A stretch of 64,000 nucleotides of DNA from Thalassospira indica (GTDB taxonomy: Bacteria > Pseudomonadota > Alphaproteobacteria > Rhodospirillales > Thalassospiraceae), in contig NZ_CP031555.1 in the NCBI RefSeq assembly GCF_003403095.1, forward strand, positions 3,846,001 through 3,910,000, given 5' to 3'. This document shows positions 45,001-52,050 of the stretch, in pieces. Below the pieces are notes generated by a model that worked only from the letters and a program-made list of their open reading frames with translations, did not search any database and was not told the origin of the DNA. The position numbers and the translations under genes were made by a program. Numbering within the stretch: position 1 is the stretch's first letter; the number at the start of each line of letters is the position of its first letter.

Positions 45001-48000
45001 ACCAGTCGTTATCGCAACATCCGATCCATCTGCCGAAGTCGCAGTCACGCCCAGATCGAACGAACCGCTGAAGTCTTCTGGGGGCGTGATGGTCAGACCT
45101 GAAAGCTGCTGAGAACTCAACGTCCATGTGCCGTCGCCATTATCGGTACCAGCCGACAAGGTTGCACCGCCCGGAACACCAGAGATTGTGACCGTCAGGG
45201 TCTCGTTGGCATCCGTCAGCCCGGCGTCGATGTTCAGCGCAATGGCATTGTCCTCGGTGCCGCTTGCATCGGAGAGATCGAGCGTCGGCGCATCAGCGAC
45301 CGCAGCGACATCAACGGTGATCGAACTTGTCGACGTCGCGACGTCTTCGCCGTCAGCCGACGTTGCCGTCACGCCAAGGTCAAACGAACCGCTGTAGTCC
45401 TCTGGCGGCGTGATGGTCAGATCTGCAAGCTGCTCAGAGCTCAGCGTCCACGTTCCATCACCATTATCGACACCTGCCGACAAGGTTGCGCCATCCGGGA
45501 CTCCCGAAATGGTCACGGTCAGTGTTTCGGAACTATCCGTGAGGCCCGCATCTATGCTGAGCGCAATCGCGCCATCTTCGTTACCCGATGCATCCGACAC
45601 ATCCAGTGTCGGCGCATCTGCGACACCGGTAACCTCGACGGTAATTGTGCTATTGCCACCACTGGAACCACGCGTCAGACGGATCGGATCGGCGGTAGAG
45701 GCGACAGAATCTCCGTCTCTTGATTGCGCAACCACCTTAAGATCAAACGAACCGCTGTAGTTTTCCGGTGGTGTGATCGTCAATCCGGACAGGTCATCGG
45801 CATCAAGTGTCCAGGTACCATCACCATTGTCTGTGCCAGCCGACAATTCCGCACCATCGGGCACACCACTGACGATGACACTCAGCACCTCACTGGGATC
45901 CGTCAGCGCGGCATCAATATCAAGGGCAATTGCAGTATCCTCAAGGCCTTGGGCATCGGAAACGTCAAGCGTCGGTGTGTCTGCAACACCTTCGACATCA
46001 ACAGTAATGGTCTCACTGCTGGTGGCGATATCAGATCCGTCGGCAGATTGCGCCGTTACCTCAAGATCAAACGAGCCGCTATAGTTTTGCGGTGCCCGAA
46101 CTCTCAGGCCATCAAGTTGATCCGGACTTAGCGTCCAGGAGCCATCGCCGTTATTCGTACCAGCGGTGAGGGTTGCACCGTCTGGAACGCCAGAGATTGT
46201 CACAGACAGAATTTCACTCGAGTCCGTAAGGCCTGCATCGATATCAAGCGCAATGGGCCGGTCTTCGTAACCCGATGCATCCGACACATCCAATGTCGGC
46301 GCATCGGCAACGCCCGCAACATCAACAGTGATGCTGCCGGTCGTTGTCGCAAGATCCGATCCATCTGCCGAAGTCGCCGTTACACCAAGATCAAACGAGC
46401 CGCTGAAGTCTTCTGGCGGCGTAATGGTCAGACCTGAAAGCTGATCAGAACTCAACGACCAGGTGCCGTCACCATTATCGGTACCTGCCGACAAGGTTGC
46501 ACCGTCCGGAACGCCGGAGATGGTAACTGTCAGGGTCTCGTTGGCATCCGTCAGCCCGGCGTCGATGTTCAGCGCAATGGCACTGTCCTCAGCACCACTT
46601 GCATCGGAGAGATCGAGCGTCGGCGCATCAGCGACCCCAGCGACATCAACGGTGATTGAGCTGGTCGTTGTTGCAACATCCGATCCATCTGCCGAAGTCG
46701 CCGTCACGCCCAGATCAAACGATCCGCTAAAGTCATCCGGCGGCGTGATCGTCAGGCCGTCAAGCTGATCGGAACCCAGTGTCCAGGTGCCGTCACCGTT
46801 ATCCGTACCCGCAGACAAGGTCGCGCCTTCTGGCACACCACTGATCGTAACCGTGAGCGTTTCTGAGCTATCGGTAAGCCCGGCATCAATGTCGAGCGCA
46901 ATAGCACTGTCTTCGTTTCCGGATGCATCAGACACATCCAGCGTTGGGGTGTCCGCAATACCCTCCACATCAACCGTAATCGAACCGGTCGTCGTTGCGA
47001 CGTCTTCGCCATCCGCCGACGTTGCCGTCACGCCAAGGTCAAACGAACCGCTAAAGTTCTCAGGCGGCGTGAGCGTCAAACCTGAAAGCTGCTCAGAACT
47101 CAACGTCCAAGTGCCGTCACCGTTGTCCGTCCCGGCAGACAGCGATGCACCATCCGGGACGCCACTTATCGTTATGGTGAGTGTTTCGGAAGTGTCAGTC
47201 AGACCCGCATCAATATTAAGTGCAATCGCGCCATCTTCGTTGCCTGCTGCATCGCTGATATCCAGCGTCGGAGTATCGGCGACGCCAGCAACATCGACGG
47301 TGATGCTGCCCGTGGAGGTCGCAACATCGGAACCATCAGCAGACGTTGCCGTCACACCCAGATCAAACGAACCGCTGAAGTCATCCGCCGGTGTGATTGT
47401 CAAACCGTCAAGCTGATCCGAGCCCAATGTCCAGGTGCCGTCACCGTTGTCCGTGCCAGCCGACAGGGTTGCGCCATCCGGAACACCGGAAATGGTGACC
47501 ATCAGGGTTTCGGAGCTGTCAGTGAGGCCAGCGTCAATATCGAGCGCAATGGCGTTATCTTCAGAGCCAGACGCATCACTGACATCGAGTGTTGGCACAT
47601 CCGCCACACCAGTCACATCAACAGTCACAGTATCGGTTGCAGTCGCAATATCCGAACCATCGGCAGAGGTTGCTGTTACACCCAGATCAAACGAACCGCT
47701 GAAGTCATCCGCCGGCGTAATCGTCAAACCATCAAGTTGGTCAGAGCCCAGTGTCCAGGTGCCGTCACCATTGTCCGTACCAGCCGACAGGGTCGCGCCA
47801 TCCGGAACGCCGGATATGGTCACGGTCAGAGTTTCGGAGCTGTCAGTGAGGCCGGCATCAATATCGAGTGCTATCGCATTGTCTTCGTTTCCGGAAGAAT
47901 CAGACAAATCCAGCGTCGGTGCATCTGCAACGCTGGAGACATCAACGGTGATTGAGCCGGTCGTTGTCGCAACATCCGATCCATCTGCCGAAGTCGCTGT

Positions 48001-50550
48001 CACACCCAGATCAAACGACCCGCTGAAGTCGTTCGGCGGGGTGATCGTCAGGCCGTCAAGCTGATCAGAGCCCAGTGTCCAAGTGCCGTCGCCGTTGTCG
48101 GTTCCAGCCGAGAGTGTCGCACCATCCGGCACACCCGAGATGGTGACCGTCAGAGTTTCGCTGGAATCTGTCAGACCGGCGTCGATATCCAAAGCAATAG
48201 CTGAATCTTCGTTGCCAGACGCATCAATGACGTCTAGCGCCGGCGTGTCAGCCACACCCGCAACATCAACGGTGATGCTGCCAGTGGTGGTAGCAACGTC
48301 AGATCCATCGGCAGACGTCGCCGTCACGCCAAGGTCAAACGATCCGCTGAAGTCATCGGGTGGTGTTATCGTCAGTCCGTCAAGCTGATCAGAGCTTAAC
48401 GTCCAGGTGCCGTCAACGTTATCGGTACCTGCAGACAGCGTCGCGCCGTCCGGCACGCCCGAGATGGTGACAGTGAGAGTTTCGGAGCTGTCAGTCAGAC
48501 CGGCATCAATATCCAGCGCAATTGCCGAATCTTCGTTACCCGAAGCATCGCTAACTTCGAGAGTTGGCGCATCTGCAACACCGGTAACAGCAACCGTAAA
48601 CGAACCGGTCGTGGCCGCAACATCCGAGCCATCGGCAGACGTTGCACTCACGCTTAGATCAAACGAACCGCTCAAGTCATCCGGCGGCGTGATTGTCAGA
48701 CCGTCAAGCTGACCAGAGCCCAGCGTCCAGGTGCCGTCACCGTTATCGGTACCAGCCGACAAGGTCGCGCCATCCGGAACGCCGCTGATCGTTATGGTCA
48801 GCGTTTCACTCGAATCAGCCAAACCAGCGTCGATATTCAGTGCAATGGAGCTGTCTTCGTTTCCGGAAGCATCGGACAAATCCAGCGTCGGCGCATCTGC
48901 AACACCCGCAACATCAACAGAGATCGAACCTGTCGTCGTTGCAACATCTTCGCCGTCGGCAGACGTTGCCGTCACACCAAGATCAAACGACCCACTAAAG
49001 TCCTCAGACGGCGTGATCGTCAAACCTGCAAGCTGCTCAGAGCTTAGCGTCCATGTCCCGTCACCGTTGTCAGTCCCGGCAGACAGCGAAGCACCATCCG
49101 GAACGCCGCTTATTGTGATGTTGAGTGTTTCGGAATTGTCGGTCAGACCCGCATCAATATTAATTGCAATCGCTGAATCTTCGTTGCCTGATGCATCGCT
49201 GATATCCAGCGTCGGTGTATCGGCGACGCCTTCGACGTCAACAGTGAGGTTTTGCATCACGACGGCGGTATCATCGCCATCAGTGGTCGAAACCAGAACC
49301 GAAAGATCGATTTCGCCGCTAAAGTTTTCCGCAGGCGTGATGCTCAAGCCTTCGAGCTGATCCGAACTCAGCGTCCAGGTGCCATCACCATTATTCGTCC
49401 CGGCAGACAGCGTTGCGCCATCCGGGACACCTTCAATGGTAATCGCGAGGTTTTCACTGCCATCCAGAAGTTCGGTATCGATATCAAGCGCGATCGCGCT
49501 GTCTTCCGCGCCACTGGCGTCGGAAACATCAAGCGTTGCACCGTCCGCAACCCCGGTGACGTCAACGGTAAAGCTGGCATTTGTTGTCGCAACACTGCCA
49601 TTGGCTTCGCGACTGGTTGCCGATATGTCGAGATCAATCGATCCGCTGAAATTGTCCGGCGGCGTCAGGGTCAAACCGCTCAGCTGTCCCGGCGTGAGGG
49701 TCCATGTACCATCACCATTATCCGTACCAGCCGAAAGAACAGCCCCGTCTGGCAAACCGGAAATCGTGATGGTGAGCGTTTCATTGCCGCCATCAAGGTC
49801 ATTAAGGGATGCCGACAGATCAAGGGCAATGGCACTGTCTTCTGCACCGGTGACATCATCCGCACTCAGAGACGGTGCATCCGCGACCTTGGGGTCTTCA
49901 ACCTCGAGCTCGTCCTCGGTATCAAGTTCATCCTCAAGAAGCAGTTCGTCGTCTTCTTCAAGCTCGTCTTCGGCAACCGCGGCTACTGGCGCTGGAGCTT
50001 GTTCAACTGGGGGAATGAAATCGGGACGAAGACCTTCGTCCGTGCCCGGGCCAGGTTCTTCGCGGTCACCGCGCAACGAATTGGTATCGTTGGTCGCAAG
50101 CGGAATTTCCGGTAAATCAACCGTGCTCGGTTCCGATTGCAGGGACAGGTCATCTGCCCCGTCCGACCCAAGATTGCTTTGGAATGTGTCAGCCCCGGTA
50201 TCGAGATTGTTTTCGATCTCGGCCGTTTCATTCAGGGAAATGGTCTGTTGTTCGGTGGCCTCTCTGGCCTGCGCACGTTCCTGACGCTGGGCTGCGGCAT
50301 TCTGGCGCTGGAAAGCCTGTTGTTCTTCGCCTTGCGGATTTCGGATCTGGGTACCGTAATGAACCGATCCCAGTTCCTGTTCCTGCGGACGCGCGGAACT
50401 GTCCTGGTCGTCATGCAATTCGACCAGTTCATCACCCTCGCCATCCTGACCAAGCGAACGCTCCAGATCCTCTGTCGAGGCCTGGTGGTCAAGATCACTC
50501 CGACCATCGTCAGAGCGGGAATTTTCAGTATCGCGCGCGTCGTCCGCCAT
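39004..50550 (-). CDS. Giant RTX adhesin-like protein, 3848 residues, type I secretion substrate
   Basis: A single uninterrupted 11.5-kb gene. Residues 1-221 are acidic and low-complexity, with no signal peptide and a Glu/Asp-rich stretch near 193-220. Residues 223 to about 3370 hold 29 tandem repeats of about 108 residues (pattern DASGNEDSAIALDIDAGL, ISGVPDGATLSAGTDNGDG, LTITPPDDFSGSFDLGVTA), probably Ig/cadherin-like beta domains. From about 3385 to 3770 there are some 40 RTX nonapeptides (GGxGxDxhx type), which fold on calcium outside the cell. The last 75 residues end in IVFSDGSELTFSNVERIEW, a typical uncleaved type I secretion signal region. Two ABC exporters and an HlyD adaptor lie directly upstream. 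I infer a cell-surface adhesin for biofilm or particle attachment. The ATG at 50550 has GGAG ten bases upstream. Confidence 0.88.
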   Translation of the reverse strand: MADDARDTENSRSDDGRSDLDHQASTEDLERSLGQDGEGDELVELHDDQDSSARPQEQELGSVHYGTQIRNPQGEEQQAFQRQNAAAQRQERAQAREATEQQTISLNETAEIENNLDTGADTFQSNLGSDGADDLSLQSEPSTVDLPEIPLATNDTNSLRGDREEPGPGTDEGLRPDFIPPVEQAPAPVAAVAEDELEEDDELLLEDELDTEDELEVEDPKVADAPSLSADDVTGAEDSAIALDLSASLNDLDGGNETLTITISGLPDGAVLSAGTDNGDGTWTLTPGQLSGLTLTPPDNFSGSIDLDISATSREANGSVATTNASFTVDVTGVADGATLDVSDASGAEDSAIALDIDTELLDGSENLAITIEGVPDGATLSAGTNNGDGTWTLSSDQLEGLSITPAENFSGEIDLSVLVSTTDGDDTAVVMQNLTVDVEGVADTPTLDISDASGNEDSAIAINIDAGLTDNSETLNITISGVPDGASLSAGTDNGDGTWTLSSEQLAGLTITPSEDFSGSFDLGVTATSADGEDVATTTGSISVDVAGVADAPTLDLSDASGNEDSSIALNIDAGLADSSETLTITISGVPDGATLSAGTDNGDGTWTLGSGQLDGLTITPPDDLSGSFDLSVSATSADGSDVAATTGSFTVAVTGVADAPTLEVSDASGNEDSAIALDIDAGLTDSSETLTVTISGVPDGATLSAGTDNVDGTWTLSSDQLDGLTITPPDDFSGSFDLGVTATSADGSDVATTTGSITVDVAGVADTPALDVIDASGNEDSAIALDIDAGLTDSSETLTVTISGVPDGATLSAGTDNGDGTWTLGSDQLDGLTITPPNDFSGSFDLGVTATSADGSDVATTTGSITVDVSSVADAPTLDLSDSSGNEDNAIALDIDAGLTDSSETLTVTISGVPDGATLSAGTDNGDGTWTLGSDQLDGLTITPADDFSGSFDLGVTATSADGSDIATATDTVTVDVTGVADVPTLDVSDASGSEDNAIALDIDAGLTDSSETLMVTISGVPDGATLSAGTDNGDGTWTLGSDQLDGLTITPADDFSGSFDLGVTATSADGSDVATSTGSITVDVAGVADTPTLDISDAAGNEDGAIALNIDAGLTDTSETLTITISGVPDGASLSAGTDNGDGTWTLSSEQLSGLTLTPPENFSGSFDLGVTATSADGEDVATTTGSITVDVEGIADTPTLDVSDASGNEDSAIALDIDAGLTDSSETLTVTISGVPEGATLSAGTDNGDGTWTLGSDQLDGLTITPPDDFSGSFDLGVTATSADGSDVATTTSSITVDVAGVADAPTLDLSDASGAEDSAIALNIDAGLTDANETLTVTISGVPDGATLSAGTDNGDGTWSLSSDQLSGLTITPPEDFSGSFDLGVTATSADGSDLATTTGSITVDVAGVADAPTLDVSDASGYEDRPIALDIDAGLTDSSEILSVTISGVPDGATLTAGTNNGDGSWTLSPDQLDGLRVRAPQNYSGSFDLEVTAQSADGSDIATSSETITVDVEGVADTPTLDVSDAQGLEDTAIALDIDAALTDPSEVLSVIVSGVPDGAELSAGTDNGDGTWTLDADDLSGLTITPPENYSGSFDLKVVAQSRDGDSVASTADPIRLTRGSSGGNSTITVEVTGVADAPTLDVSDASGNEDGAIALSIDAGLTDSSETLTVTISGVPDGATLSAGVDNGDGTWTLSSEQLADLTITPPEDYSGSFDLGVTATSADGEDVATSTSSITVDVAAVADAPTLDLSDASGTEDNAIALNIDAGLTDANETLTVTISGVPGGATLSAGTDNGDGTWTLSSQQLSGLTITPPEDFSGSFDLGVTATSADGSDVAITTGSITVDVAGVADAPALDVSSASGNEDSAIALDIDASLTDSSETLTVTISSVPNGGTLSAGTDNGDGTWSLSSDQLSGLTITPPEDFSGSFDLGVTATSADGSDVATTTGSITVDVAGVADAPTLDVSDASGNEDGAIALSVDAGLTDRSETLNVTISGVPDGAALSAGVDNGDGTWTLSSEQLDGLTITPPEDFSGSFDLGVTATSADGEDVATTTGSITVDVTGVADDPMLDVSDASGNEDSAIALNIDAGLADSSETLTITISGVPEGATLSAGTDNGDGTWTLSSDQLEGLSVTPPSDFSGSFDLQITASTQDGIDIASVTDTVMVDVAGVADAPTLDVSDASGNEDAAIALDIDAGLTDSSETLTVTISGVPEGSTLSAGTDNGDGIWTLSSEQLAGLTITPSEDFSGSFDLGVTATSADGADVATTTGSITVDVAGIADTPTLEVSDASGNEDNAIALDIDAGLTDSSETLTVTISGVPDGAILSAGTDNGDGTWTLGSDQLEGLTITPPDDFSGSLDLGVTATSDDGSDVATTTDSITVDVAGVADAPTLDVSDASGNEDSAIALDIDVGLTDSSETLTVTISGVPNGAALSAGTDNGDSTWTLGSDQLDGLTITPPDDFSGSFDLGVTATSADGSDVATSTGSITVDVAGVADAPTLDVSDASGNEDSAIALDIDVGLTDSSETLTVTISGVPDGATLSAGTDNGDGTWSLGSDQLESLTITPPDDFSGSFDLGMTATSADGSDVATTAGSITVDVAGVADKPTLEVSDASGNEDSAIALNIDAGLTDSSETLTVTISGVPDGASLSAGTDNGDGTWTLSSEQLAGLTITPPDDFSGSFDLGVTATSADGSDVATTTDSITVDVAGVADAPTLDGSDASGNEDSAIALDIDAGLTDSSETLTVTISGVPDGAALSAGTDNGDGTWTLSSEQLAGLTITPPENFSGSFDLGVTATSEDGEDVATTTGSITVDVAGAADAPTLDLSDASGNEDNAIALNINAGLTDSSETLTVTISGVPDGAALSAGTDNGDGTWSLSSEQLDGLTITPPENFSGSFDLGVTATSADGEDVATTTGSITVDVSGVADAPTLDVSNAAGKEDSPIALNLDAGLTDGSETLTVTISGVPEGATLSAGTDNGDGSWTLNPEQLDGLTVTPAEDFSGSFDLRVTATSADGEDIARASDTITVDVAGVADTPTLDVSDASGSEDSDIALDIEAGLSDASEVLSVTISGVPEGARLSAGTDNGDGTWSLAAGDLAGLTLTPAEDYSGAFDLEVTVTSTDGTDTSTISDTITVDVGGVADTPSLDVSDISGNEDTDIALAIDAGLSDSSETMTITVSGVPDGASLSAGTNNGDGTWTLSAGDLEGLTITPPDDYSGAFDLAVTVTSTDGNDTSSVSDTITVNVAGVADTPTLEVEDASGDEGTAVALDIDAAVTDASETLTVTVSGVPDGASLSAGTNNGDGTWTLTSAQLSGLTISAASDYAGTFELTVSVQSRDGDDTATTTAILEVTFDPVQDGDEVIWDPNDDGVIETGSGNDTVGGNDGDDTISTNAGNDTIWAGNGDDVVYAGDGDDSVTGDGGNDTIYGGGGNDTLHGGEGRNTIDGGTGNDYITGGGDRDTIRSSAGDNIVYASEGHNYIETGAGNDSLYAGSGDDTILGGDGDNYVSAGEGRNDITTGSGDDSILAGSGNDTISAGDGDNYINVGEGKNTIASGIGDDTIMTGSGDDVIDAGDGNNTITAGEGRNTIDTGSGDDSITTGSDKDTISAGDGNDSIDAGSGHNTVWGGGGDDSIHGAWGDDTFYGGDGNDILTADGGDNVFDGGAGDDTLSAGWGEDTFTGGAGNDTLDGGGDDDSLDGGDGNDRLLGGAGDDMLLGGAGNDILLGGEGDDTLIGGIGDDSLYGGGGSDLFIFNMGDGNDHVDGGANGWTTDTIELHGAGGSNIDSSDWTLVLDEGEITKSKGHSLELSTDSSGTIVFSDGSELTFSNVERIEW
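40440..49884 (-). repeat. Tandem array of 29 repeats with a 324-bp period inside the adhesin gene
   Basis: I count 29 units by their DASGNEDS-like starts. Corresponding positions recur every 324 bases exactly over long stretches (for example 42860, 43184, 43508, and 46463, 46787, 47435, 48083, 48407, 48731, 49379 on a shared phase). Neighbouring units are close to identical in amino acids while keeping silent differences. One unit near 45640-45720 is longer by 36 bases, and another differs by three. The outermost units at both ends are the most divergent. Confidence 0.9.
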
Positions 50551-50600
50551 CTAACCCATTCTCCGTAAAGCGCGGAACAGGATAGGCCCGCCCCACACTT

Positions 50601-50616
50601 CTATACAATAGTATAG
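50601..50616. repeat. Short perfect inverted repeat between hlyD and the adhesin gene
   Basis: CTATAC-AATA-GTATAG lies in the 144-base gap between the adaptor stop and the adhesin ATG. It could be an operator, an RNA hairpin in the long transcript, or part of a separate adhesin promoter (TATACT-like on the minus strand). Confidence 0.45.
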
Positions 50617-50694
50617 ATTCACTGGTAACAACCAGCGAAATGTACGGCCAGGCAGTAGAAATGAGGACCATTTCCAGCGGGACCAGATAATTGC

Positions 50695-52050
50695 TCAGCG
50701 TTCGCTAAACGCTTGATCAAGCGAAACATAGACCGGCTTCAACAGATATTGAAGGAGAGTCCGCTCCCCGGTCTGGATATCGGCCTGGACCGTCATCCCG
50801 GGAATGATCTTCTGAGCTGAAGCACCTTCGCCGACTGCATCGGCTTCGAGCGCAACCTTGCCCTTATAATACGGACGTCCATCCTCATCAACAAAAGTAG
50901 AGGCCGATATCGATACCAATTCACCGTTGATCCCGCCATAGCGGATGAAATCAAACGCACTGACCTTGACCGTCACCGGCTGGCCAAGGTGAACATGGCC
51001 GATATCCTCGGTCGAAATGCGGGTTTCGGCGATTAAAACATCATCAACCGGCACCAGCTCCATCACCACCTGTGCAGGGGCAATGACACCGCCAATGGTG
51101 GTGAACTGAAGGCCTTTGATATAGCCCCGCGTGGGCGCAATGATTTCAAGCCGGTCGACGCGATCCCGCAGTTTGCGCAGCGCTTCGCGGGCCTGGGCAA
51201 TTTCGCCGCCCAGACGGCCAAGTTCGGTAATGGCCTCTTCGCGTTGCGTTTTTTCAAGCTCGTTCAGGCGCAAGTTTGCCTCGGCGATGGTTTCGCGCGC
51301 CCGCGCCTTTTCGGCAATCACACCCGAAAGGTTACCTTGGGCTTCGTTCAGTTCACGCTGGATATTGAGGAACAGCACCTTGGAATTAAGCCCCTGCTCA
51401 TAGAGCGACCGGCGCATGGTGACTTCCTGGCTTAGAAGATCGACCGATTTGCGAAGGGTTGCTTCCTGCTCGCTCAGTTGGGCCAGTTCGGCATTGCGTT
51501 CCTTGATCTGGACCTCAAGGATTTCACTTTGGTTGGCATCAAGCTCGGTCTGGATGCGATAAATCTCATCCTGATTCTGCGCAAGTTCCGGATATTGCAC
51601 CATCAGGGTGGTGAAATCCGGTTCGCGGCCCTCGGCCAAGGCGCGGTAACGTTCGGCTTCAAGCTGCAAGTTGCCAAGCCGTGTTTCGGTCTGGGACAAT
51701 TCCGCCTGCGCCCCGTCGGCCTTGAGCCGGATCAGAACCTGTCCCTGCTCAACCAGATCACCATCGCGCACCATGATCTGCTCGATAATACCGCCTTCAA
51801 GATGCTGGATCTTGTTGACCGCACTGGTCGGCATGACCTGCCCGAATGTGATCGCAGTTTCCTTGATTTCGGTGGTCGCAGACCAAGCAATCAGGGCAAG
51901 GAAGCCGACCGAGAGCATCACCATGGCTGAGCGCACAAAGACGGAAATGCCACCTTCTTCAAGCAGGACCGCATGCGACAAATACCGCGCCATGCGCCGG
52001 GATCGCCGGAACCGCTGGATCGCAGTATCCTGAACTGCTGCTTCACTCAT
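50695..52050 (-). CDS. Type I secretion membrane fusion protein, HlyD family
   Basis: A 451-residue periplasmic adaptor that links the inner-membrane ABC exporter to a TolC-like outer-membrane channel. A cytoplasmic N-terminus of about 40 residues is followed by one membrane helix (VMLSVGFLALIAWSATTEI). Then come a lipoyl-like half (INKIQHLEGGIIEQIMVRDGDLVEQGQVLI), long coiled-coil hairpin helices (about 125-290), the second lipoyl half (LEIIAPTRGYIKGLQFTTIGGVI) and a beta-barrel domain ending MTVQADIQTGERTLLQYLLKPV. These are family marks of HlyD/LapC/PrtE. Its start overlaps the ABC gene stop (ATGA). No outer-membrane channel gene is in the operon. Confidence 0.93.
   Translation of the reverse strand: MSEAAVQDTAIQRFRRSRRMARYLSHAVLLEEGGISVFVRSAMVMLSVGFLALIAWSATTEIKETAITFGQVMPTSAVNKIQHLEGGIIEQIMVRDGDLVEQGQVLIRLKADGAQAELSQTETRLGNLQLEAERYRALAEGREPDFTTLMVQYPELAQNQDEIYRIQTELDANQSEILEVQIKERNAELAQLSEQEATLRKSVDLLSQEVTMRRSLYEQGLNSKVLFLNIQRELNEAQGNLSGVIAEKARARETIAEANLRLNELEKTQREEAITELGRLGGEIAQAREALRKLRDRVDRLEIIAPTRGYIKGLQFTTIGGVIAPAQVVMELVPVDDVLIAETRISTEDIGHVHLGQPVTVKVSAFDFIRYGGINGELVSISASTFVDEDGRPYYKGKVALEADAVGEGASAQKIIPGMTVQADIQTGERTLLQYLLKPVYVSLDQAFSER

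Noticed and set aside
40440-49884. Regular repeats that might suggest a CRISPR array
   Set aside because: The period is 324 bases, the whole unit is coding, and there are no short repeats separated by unique spacers.
38959-50284. Many long open frames on the plus strand across the adhesin gene (up to about 540 residues, full of Val, Ser and Pro)
   Set aside because: They repeat with the same 324-base period as the adhesin, lack ribosome-binding sites, and are antisense shadows of its codon usage.
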